Shown: positions 42,435 to 52,700, counted from the stretch's first letter. The stretch: DNA of 64,000 bases from an uncultured Oscillospiraceae bacterium (GCA_934569045.1 CAKTJX010000010.1:1-64000), one strand, 5' to 3'. Program-made: numbers and translations. Notes: generated by a model not told the origin, from the letters alone.

Positions 42435-42686
42435 ATGACGGATCAGGATACTCTGACCTTCAACGTCCCCGATGACAAAGAGAACATGCGCCAAATCCTC
42501 CGGAGTGTGTTCGAGGCCCTGACCAAAAAGGGATACAACCCCGTCAACCAGATCGTCGGCTATCTGCTCACGGAAGACCCTACTTACATCACCAACTACG
42601 GCAACGCAAGAAGCATGATTTGTAAGATCGACCGGGACGAGCTCATGCAGGCGCTGGTGCGCGAGTACCTTTTTGAGCACAAGTAA
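42435..42686 (+). CDS. ireB: IreB-family regulatory phosphoprotein
   Basis: An 83-residue protein of the IreB (UPF0297/DUF965) family, beginning with the Thr-containing TDQDTLTFNVPDD and continuing NPVNQIVGYLLTEDPTYITN. In Enterococcus, IreB is phosphorylated on N-terminal Thr residues by the PASTA kinase IreK and tunes cephalosporin tolerance. The corresponding threonines (T2, T6, T8) are present. It is monocistronic with its own promoter and terminator, whereas many Firmicutes have it before ruvX. Confidence 0.93.
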   Translation: MTDQDTLTFNVPDDKENMRQILRSVFEALTKKGYNPVNQIVGYLLTEDPTYITNYGNARSMICKIDRDELMQALVREYLFEHK

Positions 42687-42694
42687 CCCCGGCT

Positions 42695-42725
42695 AAGGGG
42701 CTTTTGCCGCGGGCAAAGGCCCCTT
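42695..42725 (+). terminator. Terminator of ireB
   Basis: Stem AAGGGGCTTTTGCC/GGCAAAGGCCCCTT, then ATTTTG. Confidence 0.85.
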
Positions 42726-42838
42726 ATTTTGCACCTTGACAGCTTCATACGTCTCCTCTTTCCTGCGCCAATGTTACGCTTATTTTTGTGAAAGTCAAAA
42801 AGTTCCTAGAAATTCCAGCACTTTTTTGAAGGCAAGGC

Positions 42839-42867
42839 TTGACAGGATTGTTACAATATGTTACAAT
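42839..42867 (+). promoter_or_regulatory. Promoter of the small protein gene at 42897
   Basis: TTGACA (42839-42844), 17 bases, TACAAT (42862-42867). Confidence 0.8.
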
Positions 42868-42896
42868 CCGATTACATTTTCAAGGAGGTACCCATC

Positions 42897-43187
42897 ATGG
42901 CTGAAGAGAAAGCAGTTCTCATGTATAAAGGGCATCCGCTGATGCGGAAGGATAACCTGATCTATTACGGCTCCATGGCCGACAGCTATATCGTCATGCT
43001 CCAGATTCTGGACAGCAAGAAGGTCAACGACACCGACATGGCCACCCGTGTTTCCGTGCAGTTGCAGCTCACCGATCCCGCTGCCAGAAGCAGAGACCGC
43101 ATTGTAAAAAGAAGCGAAAAGGGCGATCTTTACACCGCGCTGGACGTTGGCTGCGTCTGGCTGGAGCGGGCCCTGGCCGGTAAATAA
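42897..43187 (+). CDS. Small conserved protein of unknown function
   Basis: A 96-residue soluble protein (VLMYKGHPLMRKDNLIYYGS, MADSYIVMLQILDSKKVN). ATG 42897 is fixed by AAGGAGG eight bases upstream. It has a good promoter of its own and precedes the NlpC/P60 gene by 57 bp. Similar proteins exist in Clostridia without assigned function. Confidence 0.75.
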   Translation: MAEEKAVLMYKGHPLMRKDNLIYYGSMADSYIVMLQILDSKKVNDTDMATRVSVQLQLTDPAARSRDRIVKRSEKGDLYTALDVGCVWLERALAGK

Positions 43188-43244
43188 ACAATCCCTGGCG
43201 CTGCCGATTCCCGGCAGCTTTTCACCGCAAGATGGAGGTTACGC

Positions 43245-44240
43245 ATGAAGTTTTCCAAAAGAATCGTTTGTATGCTTTTCACCGTAATGCTCCTGGGTAC
43301 AGCCCTTTCCGTCCCGGCCTTCGCCGCGGAAAGTGACTGCATCCAGGGCATTGCTTTTGTAAACGCCGATGCTCTGCGGCTGCGCAGCGAGGCATCCACC
43401 GGCTCCAAGGTGCTCGCCAGCGCCGCTCGCAATGAGGTGGTCATCCTGCTGGAAAAGGTGGGCCAGTGGTATCGGGTCAGCTACAACCTGACGGAAGGAT
43501 ATATGCACAGCAGCTACTTAAATGCCGCCGCCCGGGAGAATGTGGAGCTGGGCTACGGAAAGGTCACCGCCTCCGCGGTGAATCTGCGGCAGAAGCCCGC
43601 CACCACCGCCGCCTCTCTGGGCACCCTGGCAAGGGACACCAAGTGCTACATCATCGGTGTCAACGATGGCTGGTATAAGGTCATCGCGGGCAAGAACATC
43701 GGCTACATCCGCAGCGACTATCTGGCCCTCACCGAAGCGCCCTACGAGAACAAGGTATCCGGCAGCAGCCCGAAGTTCTTCCGGCTGGGCAAGTCCACCG
43801 GCGTGACCCCCAGCGCGGCGGCCCTCACCGGAACCGCCAGCAGCCCCTCCTCTTCGGCCTCCGCATCCGTCACCGGCAGCGCCATTGTGGCCGAAGCGAA
43901 GAAGTACATCGGCGCCCCCTATGTGGCCGGCGGCGCCAGCCCCAGCGGCTTTGACTGCTCCGGCTATGTCTACTACGTTCTGAAAAATCTGGGACTCGCT
44001 CCCGCCCGGACCCCCGCCGCCCAGATGAACATGGGCGTCACGGTTTCCAAGGGCGATCTGCAGCCCGGAGATATCGTCTACTTTATCACCGCCTCCTCCG
44101 GCATCGTGTCCCATGTGGGCATCTACACCGGAAACGGCCAGTTCCTCCACGCCCCCAACTCCCGCTCCACCGTGTCCTACTCGGACCTGACCACAGGCTA
44201 TTGGAGCGAGCACTACTACAGCGCAAGACGCATCGGCTAA
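43245..44240 (+). CDS. Secreted NlpC/P60 endopeptidase with two SH3b domains
   Basis: A 331-residue cell-wall hydrolase. The signal peptide is residues 1-27 (MLFTVMLLGTALSVPAFA). Bacterial SH3 domains are at ~38-92 and ~105-165 (LRLRSEAST, VNLRQKPATT). A Ser/Ala-rich linker leads to the NlpC/P60 domain with catalytic Cys238 (GFDCSGYVYYVL) and His290 (GIVSHVGIYTGNG). It cleaves peptide cross-bridges of peptidoglycan, probably during growth or spore germination. It is followed by a strong terminator. Confidence 0.93.
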   Translation: MKFSKRIVCMLFTVMLLGTALSVPAFAAESDCIQGIAFVNADALRLRSEASTGSKVLASAARNEVVILLEKVGQWYRVSYNLTEGYMHSSYLNAAARENVELGYGKVTASAVNLRQKPATTAASLGTLARDTKCYIIGVNDGWYKVIAGKNIGYIRSDYLALTEAPYENKVSGSSPKFFRLGKSTGVTPSAAALTGTASSPSSSASASVTGSAIVAEAKKYIGAPYVAGGASPSGFDCSGYVYYVLKNLGLAPARTPAAQMNMGVTVSKGDLQPGDIVYFITASSGIVSHVGIYTGNGQFLHAPNSRSTVSYSDLTTGYWSEHYYSARRIG

Positions 44241-44248
44241 AAAATATA

Positions 44249-44286
44249 TACCCGGAAACGATTTTTCACGCTTCCGGGTATTTTTT
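44249..44286 (+). terminator. Terminator of the NlpC/P60 gene
   Basis: Stem TACCCGGAA/TTCCGGGTA with an inner CG pair, followed by TTTTTT. Confidence 0.88.
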
Positions 44287-44310
44287 ATGCAAATCAACGG
44301 CTGAGAGCCC

Positions 44311-44410
44311 GTAGGGGCGGCTATTAGCCGCCCGGAAGGTATCGAAAGTGCATGGTGAAGCCGAAACGCTCTGGCCCGGTCACTTCCGGGCGGCTGGTAG
44401 CCGCCCCTAC
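44311..44410. repeat. REP-like double palindrome, copy 10 (upstream of spoVAD)
   Basis: A 100-bp unit with core GGTATCGAAAGTG and left flank ATGCAAATCAACGG. It occupies most of the gap before spoVAD, where spoVAC might be expected. Confidence 0.9.
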
Positions 44411-44525
44411 AAGACTCAAAAGTTTTATATTTTTCAAAATCGCCATAGATTTACAAATATTTCTCCTACTAATTTGCATTTTTATTGTCTTTTTGCAAAT
44501 ACTAGCCCAAAAAGGAGGGAATCCA

Positions 44526-45542
44526 ATGGCGGATAACAAACGGGGGCGGGCAAGCTTTGTTCTGCCCCATCCGGCGGTGGTCACCGCCTGGGCAAGCGTT
44601 GCCGGGAAGAAGGAAGCGGAGGGCCCCCTGGGTCACTGCTTTGACGAGACCAGCCGGGATACCTATTTTGGGCAGAAAACCTGGGAGCTGGCGGAAAAGA
44701 CCATGCAGGAGAAGGCCCTGCGCATCCTGCTAGACAAGGCAGGATGTCAGCGGCAGGACATTGATCTGGTGTTCTCCGGGGACCTGCTGAACCAGTGCAT
44801 CGGCTCCGCCTTTACCATGCGCAATACGGGTCTGCCCCACCTGGGGCTCTACGGGGCCTGCTCTACCATGGCGGAGAGTCTGCTGCTGGCCGCTATGGCC
44901 GTAACTGCCGGGGCGGCGGACCGGGTGGTGGCCCAGACCAGCTCCCACTTTGCCTCCTCGGAGCGGCAGTACCGCTTCCCCCTGGGCTACGGCGGCCAGC
45001 GGACTCCTACGGCCCAGTGGACCGTTACCGGCTCCGGGGCGGCCCTGGTGTGCAAAACGGGCAGGGGCCCCCGCATCACCGCCTGCACCGTCGGAACCGT
45101 GACGGATTTAGGCATCCAGGATGCCAACAACATGGGCGCCGCCATGGCCCCGGCGGCCCTCGCCACCATCCGCCAGCACCTGGAGGATCTGAAAAAGCAG
45201 CCGGAGGACTACGATCTGATTGTCACAGGGGATCTGGGGCAGTACGGCAAGGAGCTGCTGATGGAGCTTGCCCGGAAGGAGGGTCTGAGCCTGGGCGGAC
45301 GTCTGACGGACTGCGGCTGCCTGGTGTTCGACAACATCCGGCAGGACGTCCACGCCGGGGGCTCCGGCTGCGGGTGCAGCGCCATCACCCTTTGCGGCGA
45401 CCTGCTGGACAAGCTTCAAAAGAAGAAGCTGAAAAAAATTCTCTTCTGCGGCACCGGGGCCCTCTTGTCCCCCACCTCCACCCAGCAGGGGCTGCCCATT
45501 CCCGGCGTATGCCACGCCGTCGCCATGGAAGGAGGGGACTGA
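44526..45542 (+). CDS. spoVAD: Stage V sporulation protein AD
   Basis: A 338-residue thiolase-fold protein of the SpoVA channel that binds and takes up dipicolinic acid into the forespore. Motifs are DIDLVFSGDLLNQCIGSAFT, GLYGACSTMAESLLLAAMAV, SSHFASSERQYRFPLGYGGQ and DNIRQDVHAGGSGCGCSAIT. ATG 44526 follows AAGGAGGG. It overlaps nothing and is followed by spoVAE after one base. No spoVAC precedes it in this window. Confidence 0.95.
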   Translation: MADNKRGRASFVLPHPAVVTAWASVAGKKEAEGPLGHCFDETSRDTYFGQKTWELAEKTMQEKALRILLDKAGCQRQDIDLVFSGDLLNQCIGSAFTMRNTGLPHLGLYGACSTMAESLLLAAMAVTAGAADRVVAQTSSHFASSERQYRFPLGYGGQRTPTAQWTVTGSGAALVCKTGRGPRITACTVGTVTDLGIQDANNMGAAMAPAALATIRQHLEDLKKQPEDYDLIVTGDLGQYGKELLMELARKEGLSLGGRLTDCGCLVFDNIRQDVHAGGSGCGCSAITLCGDLLDKLQKKKLKKILFCGTGALLSPTSTQQGLPIPGVCHAVAMEGGD

Positions 45543-45543
45543 T

Positions 45544-45900
45544 ATGGACTATCTCAAGGCATTCCTCATCGGCGGAGCCATCTGCCTGGTGGGGCAGATT
45601 CTCATTGACAAAACCAAGCTCACCCCCGCCCGGATTCTGGTGAGCTACGTGGTTGCCGGGGTCATTCTGGGGGCGGTGGGTGTCTATGGCCCCTTCGCCG
45701 AGTTCGCCGGGGCCGGGGCCGCCGTGCCCCTGACGGGCTTTGGAAACACCCTGGCCAAGGGGGTGCGGGAGGCCGTGGACCAGCAGGGCCTCCTCGGCAT
45801 CTTCACCGGGGGGCTGAAGGCCACCGCCGGCGGCATCACCGCCGCCATTGCCGCGGGTCTTCTGGCCGCGCTGCTCTTCCGCCCCAAGGATAAATCCTGA
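45544..45900 (+). CDS. spoVAE: Stage V sporulation protein AE
   Basis: A 118-residue membrane protein with three or four helices (AFLIGGAICLVGQILIDKTK, ILVSYVVAGVILGAVGVYGP, ITAAIAAGLLAALLF) and the conserved PLTGFGNTLAKGVREAVDQQ loop. It acts with SpoVAC and SpoVAD in dipicolinate movement. It starts one base after the spoVAD stop. Confidence 0.93.
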   Translation: MDYLKAFLIGGAICLVGQILIDKTKLTPARILVSYVVAGVILGAVGVYGPFAEFAGAGAAVPLTGFGNTLAKGVREAVDQQGLLGIFTGGLKATAGGITAAIAAGLLAALLFRPKDKS

Positions 45901-45960
45901 TTTTCCGGGCATACTATCCCCGCGGCAAAAACCGCATTTCTTGAATAGGAGGATTTCGTA

Positions 45961-46053
45961 ATGAATAACAATCAGAACCGTAACCAGAACCAGCAGAATC
46001 AGCAGAACCAGCAGCAGAACCAGAATCAGCAGCAGAATAAGAACCAGCACTGA
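45961..46053 (+). CDS. 30-residue Asn/Gln-rich peptide in the spoVA operon
   Basis: Too short for ordinary gene finders. AGGAGG lies eight bases before ATG 45961, and a strong terminator begins directly after the TGA. The peptide is almost only Asn and Gln (MNNNQNRNQNQQNQQ..., ending QQNKNQH), with three basic residues. It follows spoVAE by 60 bp on the same strand. A spore-matrix or coat role is inferred from position and composition, similar to other tiny spore peptides. Confidence 0.7.
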   Translation: MNNNQNRNQNQQNQQNQQQNQNQQQNKNQH

Positions 46054-46054
46054 C

Positions 46055-46088
46055 AAAACGGCCTCCCCAAAACCGGGGAGGCTGTTTT
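46055..46088 (+). terminator. Terminator of the spoVAD-spoVAE-small peptide unit
   Basis: Stem AAAAC-GCCTCCCC/GGGGAGGC-GTTTT. Confidence 0.85.
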
Positions 46089-46092
46089 CGCC

Positions 46093-46291
46093 TTCCCCTG
46101 GGGGAAGGTGGCCCGCCGATAGGCGGGTCGGATGAGGTGCGGGACGCAGAACCGGTAAGGAGGAACCTCCGCAGTCTTGCTCCGCTCACCGGAATGGGGA
46201 ACTGCCTGGGATGGTCCCGCATCGGTTCTGCTTGCCGCCCCTCATCAGTCACGGCCCAGAGGGCCGCGACAGCTCCCCAGGGGAAGCCATT
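46093..46291. repeat. Large inverted repeat of the CTCATC(A/C) family
   Basis: The left half (CCTTCCCCTGGGGGAAGG, CCCGCC/GGCGGG, GATGAGG) mirrors the right half (CCCCTCATCAGTCACGG, CTCCCCAGGGGAAGCC). Inner pairs are GCGGGAC/GTCCCGC and AGAACCG/CGGTTCT. It is non-coding and sits between convergent genes. Confidence 0.65.
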
Positions 46292-46296
46292 TCTTT

Positions 46297-49200
46297 TTAC
46301 ATCTCTACAAACTCCCCCAGATGGAAGAAGTAGAGCAGCGCTTTTTTCACCGGCTTTTTGTATATCCGTTCCAGCGCCTCCCGGTAGGTCTCTACCTGGA
46401 TGCGGTAGCGCTGGGCGGCTGCCTGGAGGGTGTCCTCCGTGACATAGTCCGTTTTGAAGTCCAGCACAGTCATGCCGTCCGGCTCCACGATGGCACAGTC
46501 CACCACGCCCTGGAGAAGCACCCGCTCGCCCTCCAGGCCGGGGCCGTACTTTTCGCCGTCGTCCAGGATGGAGAACTTGAATTCCCGCAGCAGCTCGCCC
46601 CCCAGCCGCAGCTTCCAGCCCAGGTCCGACTGGAAGAACCGGGCAATCTGCCGTACATTTACCAGCCGTCCCTCGTCCTCGGTCAGAAAGCCCTCGCTGA
46701 CCATCCGGGCAATCTCCCGGCGGACGCTCTTTTCATCGCCACAGGCCTCAAAATGGAGATACTGCATGGCCCGGTGCATGGCGCTGCCGTAGGCCCTTCC
46801 GTCCCGGACGGGGCCCGCGAAGCTGGGTGCCCGCCAGACGCGCAGCGTCTTTTTCTCCTCCGGGGCATCCTGGGCCGCCTCCAGGTCCTTGTCCCGGCCC
46901 TTCCGGCCGGTGGCCGTCTGCTTGGAAGGGGCCTGGGTGGCCGCGGCGTAGGGGTAGCGGAAGCAGAGCTGCCGGTGCAGCTGCTCCACCGCCCCCTCCG
47001 GCATGGGCTGCCGCACAGGCGCGGCGGCCAGGGTCTCGCTCTCCGGCAGCAGGTCCTGCCCCGGCAGGACACGAATCAGCCAGGGATATTGGCTGTCGCT
47101 GCCAACCTCGTGGCTCCCCGCCACGGCCCGCAGGGTTCCCGCCTCCGGGCGGTTCAGGGCCGCCTGCAAAATCCAGCGGCCGAAGCACATACTCTCTCCG
47201 CTCTGGGCCTTCACCCCCCGCAGGGAGAGCTCCTCCCCCAGCGAGAGCATCGTCTTTTCGCTGGCGGCAGCATAGGTCATGATCAGGCGGTCCTTGGGCC
47301 GGGTCATGGCAACGTAGAGCACCCGCATTTCCTCGCTGACCACCTCCCGCCGAATCTGGGCGGCAATGGCTGCCTTGCCGAGGGAGGGGTAGCGGATGCG
47401 GCGGCCCTCGTCCGCAATCTGAACCCCCAGGCCTAGGGTCTTATGGCACAGGAGCTGGTCCTGGGTGTCGCTGATGTTAAATTTCCGGGACAGGTCACAC
47501 AGGAACACCACCGGGAATTCCAGGCCCTTGGAGCTGTGGATGGTCATAATCCGCACCGCCCCGGGGTCCTGAACGGCAGTGCGGGACACACCCTTCTCCT
47601 CCATCCGGTCCAGGTGATCCAGGAACCGCTCCAGGGTGCACAGCTGCCCCTGCTCGAACTCCGCGGCCATGAGGTAAAACTGCCGCAGATTCTCCTTTGC
47701 CCCATCGCCGCCGGGACCGGCGGCATAGATGCCGTCCAGCTCCGTCTCCAGGAAAATCCGCTCCAGGAGCTCCGTCAGCGTCCCCAGCCTCGCCAGCTCC
47801 CGCAGGCGGCCCAGGAGGGACAGGAAGTCCTTTGCCTTCGGCATCCCGCTTTCCAGCAGGGCGTCATAGAAGCAGCCCTGTTTTTCTCCGCCCCGGATTT
47901 TCGCCAGATCGTCCGCCGTAAAGCCGAACACCGGGCTTGCCAGGGCGGCAAGCAGGGGGATATCCTGCCTGGGGTTGGACACGGTCTGCAAAAGGGCGCG
48001 CAGCGCCGCAATCTCCGGCGTGGCCAGCAGATTGCCGTCCGCGTCCGTGCTGCACCGGATGCCCGCCGCCTCCAGGGCCTGCCGGTACTCCCCGGCCACA
48101 GGCCGCACAGACCGCAGCAAAATCACAATGTCCTCCGGGGTCACCGGGCGGAAGCCGTCCCCCTCCCGGATGGGCGTTCCCTCGTCCAGCATCTGCCGGA
48201 TGCGGCTGGCCACAAAGGCAGGCTCCGTCTTTGCCTTGGCAACCCCCGTCAGGGTCCACAGCTCCACCGCGGGGTCCGGCAATAGCCTGTGGGGCACGCC
48301 CTCTGTCAGGGCCTCCGCCTCCCCGTAGTCCAGGCCGCCTGCCTGGGGGGACATGCACTGGCGGAACACATGGTTCACCGCCTCGATGATCTCCGGGCCG
48401 GAACGGAAGTTCTTATTCAGCTGCACCATCCGGCCCTGACCCGGCTGCGCCGTCTCGGCGGGGCCGAAGGCATTGTATTTTTCCAGGAAAATCCCCGGCT
48501 CCGCCTGGCGGAACTGGTAGATGGACTGCTTCACATCGCCCACCAGGAAGCAGTTGTGCCGCTGCCCGGTCAGGGCCCGGAAAATGGCATCCTGCACGCC
48601 GTTGGAATCCTGATATTCGTCCACCATGACCTCCCGGAACCGGCGGCCCACCTCCAGGGCTGCCGCCGTAGGGCCGGAACGGTCCGGGCCCAGCAGCAGA
48701 TCCAGGGTCTTGTGCTCCAGGTCCCCAAAATCCAGCACATGGCGCTGCCGTTTCAGGCTTTCATAGCACTCGGAGAACCGCCGCACCAGCAGGATGAGCC
48801 CCCGCTGCACCTGCACGCATCGGGCCGTATCCTCCAGAATCTGGGCGGAGCGCTGGGAGAAAAGCTTCTCCTTTGCCTGCAAATCCGCCTTGAAGCGGTT
48901 GCGCACCGCCTTCACCGCGTCCCTGGTATCGATATCGATGTCCTTTTTGGGGAAGGTCAGGCTCCCGTAGTTCAGGACAATCCGCTGGGATACCTGATCC
49001 CAGGTCTGGCTCTCCCGCAGAAATTTCGCCTGGTTCAGGGTTTCTGTCAGGTTGGCGTTGGTCCTGGGCCAGTCCCGGCTCAAGGCGACGCACCGCTCTA
49101 AGTAAGGGATGCGTTCATCCAGCCAGGAGAAGAGGTCTTCCATGAGGGTTCTTCCCCACAGCGTCTGCCCCGCGTCCTCCGCGCGCTCCTGGGCAAGGCT

Positions 49201-49794
49201 CAGACAGTGCTCCAGCCAGCGCGCCGGGTCCGGGTGGCACCGGGCCTTCTCATAGACCTTGAGGATGATCTCCTCCAGCCGCTTGTCGCTGCGGCCCAGG
49301 CCCTGACTGTCGGAAAAGGCCCGGAAATCCGCATCCTCCGAAAGCTCCTCATAGGCGGTGTTCAGGAGCTTTTCCATGGCCTGCTGCTGCAACTCCCCGG
49401 CGGCGGGCTCGTCCGCCACCCGGAAATCCCCGTCCAGCCCCAGCCGGTAGGCGTATTCCCGCAGAAGGTCCCCGCAGAAGCCATGCACCGTGGAGATTTT
49501 GGTTAAGTACAATAGCTGCAGCTGCTTTTGCAGCCGCTTGTTTTCCGGGTCCTGGGCGATGCGGTCCGTCAGCTTGGCGGCAATTTTCATCCGCAGCTCC
49601 CCCGCCGCCGCCCGGGTGTAGGTGATGATCAGAAATTCATCCAGGTCCGCGGGGTCCTTGGCATCCGTCAGATAGGACAGGAGCCGGTCCACCAGCACCT
49701 TGGTCTTGCCGGAGCCCGCCGCCGCGCTGACCAGCAGGTCACCGCCCCGGTTTTCCACCGCCAGGCGCTGCTCCGGCGTCAGTTTTTCAGCCAC
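46297..49794 (-). CDS. addA: ATP-dependent helicase/nuclease subunit A
   Basis: A 1165-residue UvrD-like helicase with a C-terminal RecB nuclease domain; with AddB it resects double-strand breaks for recombination. Walker A is SAAAGSGKTKVLVDRLL (residues ~22-38). Other helicase motifs are LIITYTRAAAGELR, VMVDEYQDSNGVQDAIFRAL, VGDVKQSIYQFRQAEPGIF and MTIHSSKGLEFPVVFL. The nuclease motif is GMTVLDFKTDYV near residue 1110. Its start overlaps the end of addB by 8 bp. The length is typical. Confidence 0.96.
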   Translation of the reverse strand: MAEKLTPEQRLAVENRGGDLLVSAAAGSGKTKVLVDRLLSYLTDAKDPADLDEFLIITYTRAAAGELRMKIAAKLTDRIAQDPENKRLQKQLQLLYLTKISTVHGFCGDLLREYAYRLGLDGDFRVADEPAAGELQQQAMEKLLNTAYEELSEDADFRAFSDSQGLGRSDKRLEEIILKVYEKARCHPDPARWLEHCLSLAQERAEDAGQTLWGRTLMEDLFSWLDERIPYLERCVALSRDWPRTNANLTETLNQAKFLRESQTWDQVSQRIVLNYGSLTFPKKDIDIDTRDAVKAVRNRFKADLQAKEKLFSQRSAQILEDTARCVQVQRGLILLVRRFSECYESLKRQRHVLDFGDLEHKTLDLLLGPDRSGPTAAALEVGRRFREVMVDEYQDSNGVQDAIFRALTGQRHNCFLVGDVKQSIYQFRQAEPGIFLEKYNAFGPAETAQPGQGRMVQLNKNFRSGPEIIEAVNHVFRQCMSPQAGGLDYGEAEALTEGVPHRLLPDPAVELWTLTGVAKAKTEPAFVASRIRQMLDEGTPIREGDGFRPVTPEDIVILLRSVRPVAGEYRQALEAAGIRCSTDADGNLLATPEIAALRALLQTVSNPRQDIPLLAALASPVFGFTADDLAKIRGGEKQGCFYDALLESGMPKAKDFLSLLGRLRELARLGTLTELLERIFLETELDGIYAAGPGGDGAKENLRQFYLMAAEFEQGQLCTLERFLDHLDRMEEKGVSRTAVQDPGAVRIMTIHSSKGLEFPVVFLCDLSRKFNISDTQDQLLCHKTLGLGVQIADEGRRIRYPSLGKAAIAAQIRREVVSEEMRVLYVAMTRPKDRLIMTYAAASEKTMLSLGEELSLRGVKAQSGESMCFGRWILQAALNRPEAGTLRAVAGSHEVGSDSQYPWLIRVLPGQDLLPESETLAAAPVRQPMPEGAVEQLHRQLCFRYPYAAATQAPSKQTATGRKGRDKDLEAAQDAPEEKKTLRVWRAPSFAGPVRDGRAYGSAMHRAMQYLHFEACGDEKSVRREIARMVSEGFLTEDEGRLVNVRQIARFFQSDLGWKLRLGGELLREFKFSILDDGEKYGPGLEGERVLLQGVVDCAIVEPDGMTVLDFKTDYVTEDTLQAAAQRYRIQVETYREALERIYKKPVKKALLYFFHLGEFVEM

Positions 49795-52700
49795 GGTTCT
49801 TCACCTCTCCTTCCACCGTCTCCCAGAATTCCTTGGGGGTGATGCCCCGGAAATCCCTAGCCTGGTCCGCCCCCGCCCCATGGCACACCGCCCCATAGGG
49901 GCAGAACTGGCAGGGGTCAAACACATTGCGCCGGATATAGGGGTTGGGCTCCACACAGCCGGAGGCCACATCCTCCACGCACAGCTTCAGACGCAGGAAT
50001 ACATAGTCCTTCAGCGTGCGCAGCTGGTCCCGGTCCGCCTGGAAAATCTTGGTCAGCACCTTCTCCTGGGTGTTCTCCGGCTCCATGGCCTCCAGCACAT
50101 CCCGGTCCGACAGCACCATGCCGCTGCGCTGCCACTGTTCCAGCCGCTTATCCAGAATGGCCTGCTCGTCCCCCCGGCTGCTGACGCTGACATAGGGCAC
50201 CCGGGCGGGGAAATACTCCACCCCCGCGCTCCAGGCCTTCTGCCCGAAGAAGGCCTCGCCCCCCTGCTCCAGGGCAAAGAGGTAGATGAGCATCTGCATG
50301 CCCACCCCCTGGGTCACATCGCACAGGTCAAAGCTCTTTCTGCCGGTTTTGTAGTCCACCACCCGGAAATAGGGGCTGCCGGGGCCCTGCCACAGGTCCA
50401 CCCGGTCAATCTTGCCCTGGAGCTGGGCCGGCATGGCATCGTTGGGAATGGAGATCCAGGGCAGCGCCCCATCGGCCCCAAAGGCCACCTCCACGCCTAC
50501 AGGCCGGAAGGCCCCGGTATGCAGCTCTCTCCACAGCTCTTCCACAATGCGCTGGAGTTCCTGCTCGTTGCGCTCCATAATCCGCTGGACCCGGCTGGAA
50601 TCCAGCACCCGGAACCGCTCGCGCCGGTACTGCCGGGACAGCTCCCCGGCAATGCGCTGGCAGTCTTCCAACGAAACCGCGCCGAAGCCCCCCTGTTCGT
50701 TCACCTGCCGGACGGTCTGCTCCAGCACCGCGTGGACAAAGGTGCCGAATTCCGCCGGGTCAATCTGAGCGGGCTTGCGCTCCTTGGCCTTCAGGCCGTA
50801 TTTGAGGAAATACAGCAGCCGGCACTCCCCCTGGGTATCCACCTGGGAGGCGGAGAGCCGCAGCTCCCGGCCATAGATGGCCTCCAGCCCCGGCTTGGAA
50901 AGGGCCCCCATGGCGTAATCCCGGCGGCACAGGGTATTTTCGTAGCTCTCCTCCGCGTCCAGGGCCCGGGCGGCCTCCGCCTGATCCCACTGGGCCAGCC
51001 AGATCCCCGCCTCCCGTTTCGATGCCCCGGCAAACTCCGTGCCCGCCTGGGCCCGGCGGGCAGCCCCCGCCATCTTTTCCAGGCGGCGGAAGAGATAAGA
51101 GGGCTGATCGTCCCCGCAGAACACCCGGATACTCTCCCGGGCCCCGCAGAACACGCCGTAAATCTCCGCAAACTCCTCCTGAATACCCTCCAGCGCACCG
51201 CCGGTCAGGGGCACCCCCAGCTTTCGCAGGGCCACCCGCTCCTGGTCTGTAAGCACCCCTTTCGCCCCGCTGTAGCCGGGGAATGCTCCCTCTTTGGCTC
51301 CCAGCACCAGAAGATGCCTGCATTCATGGCAGCGCAGGGCGCTGACGGCGCCCATCTGCACCGCGTCCAGCACCGGCGGGATGGTGCCTACATCGTACTG
51401 GCTCAGCAGCAGCCGCAAAAGCCGCTGGAACTGCTCCGGCTCCCAATGGGTCTGGCCCAGGACATCGTACATCTGCTCCAGCGCCGACACCAGGATTTCC
51501 CAAAGCTGATTGAGAATCTGGGCCTGCCGGTTGTCCCCCTGGTTATCCAGCCGGTCCGCCAGCTCGGCTAAGCGCCGCTCCAGCTCCAGCTGCTCCAGGA
51601 AGCGGTACAATGCCAGCACCTGTGCGGAGAGATTTTTCCCGTTCTCCACGCCCTTCCGCAGCTGCTCCAAGGGCTCCGCGATCCGCTGCCGCAGTTCATT
51701 GAGCTGGGCCAGCCGCTGACCATCCGCTTCCGTCATGGGCTTTCCCTCCAGCTCCTTGGCAAGGCCCTCCGGGTGCTTCTCCCAGGGGGTGAGCCACTGC
51801 TTGTCCCGGACGGTCCAGAGGTAGACATAGTTTTCCACCATGTCGCACTCGTCGGGATTCACCGGCGACAGGGCCGAGCGGAGGTATTTCTGCATGGCCT
51901 TGGGTTCAAAATCCGAGCAGGCCGCCTCCAGGGCCGACAGCACCGTGGAGATGACGCTTTTCTGCAAAATGTCCTCCGTACCCGCCTGGTAAACGGGGAT
52001 GCCCATGCGCCGGAAAATCAGCCCCACGGGCCCCGTGTAGGCCGCCATGTCCGTAACCACCAGGGTAATGTCCCGGTAGCGGCAGCCGGCACGAACCAAT
52101 GCCGCCGCCTGGGCGGCCGCCGCCATGGTCTCCTGCCAGACGCCGTCGGCCAGGCAGGTTTGCAGCGTCTCCCGAGCAAAGCTCTCCCGGATGGGGCCCT
52201 GAAACAACCTTTGGCGCGCCAGCGCCAATGCCGTCTGGGGCTCCTCCAGCCGCTCCACCCGCACCGGGATGCCCAGCCGCTTCGCCATCCGGTACAGCTC
52301 CCCGGCGGTCTGCCCCGGCTTTTCAAAGGCCAGCAGGGGCGAATCCACCTCGTCGCAGTTCAGCGTCACCGTCACTTGGGGGCTGAAGCGGATCAGGTGC
52401 TCCAGAATCGCCATATTCTGCCGGGTAAAATCCGGGAAGCCGTCTATGTAAAACACATGGTTTTCGCTGTAATCGCAGTCCTCCAGCTTTTCCAGCAGCC
52501 AGGTCATCTGATCTCTGGGGTCCCGCCTGCCCTGGGCGCAGAGGCCGTCATAGGCCTCCATAACCATGGAGAGTTCCTCCAGCTTCTGGGAAAAGCTGCC
52601 GGTGCTGGCGTTCGCCGCCTGCTTCAAATCCTCCGGGGTGATGCAGCAGCGCTTGAATTCGTCCACCGCGTCCACCAGCTCTTTTAGGAATTCCGGCTTG

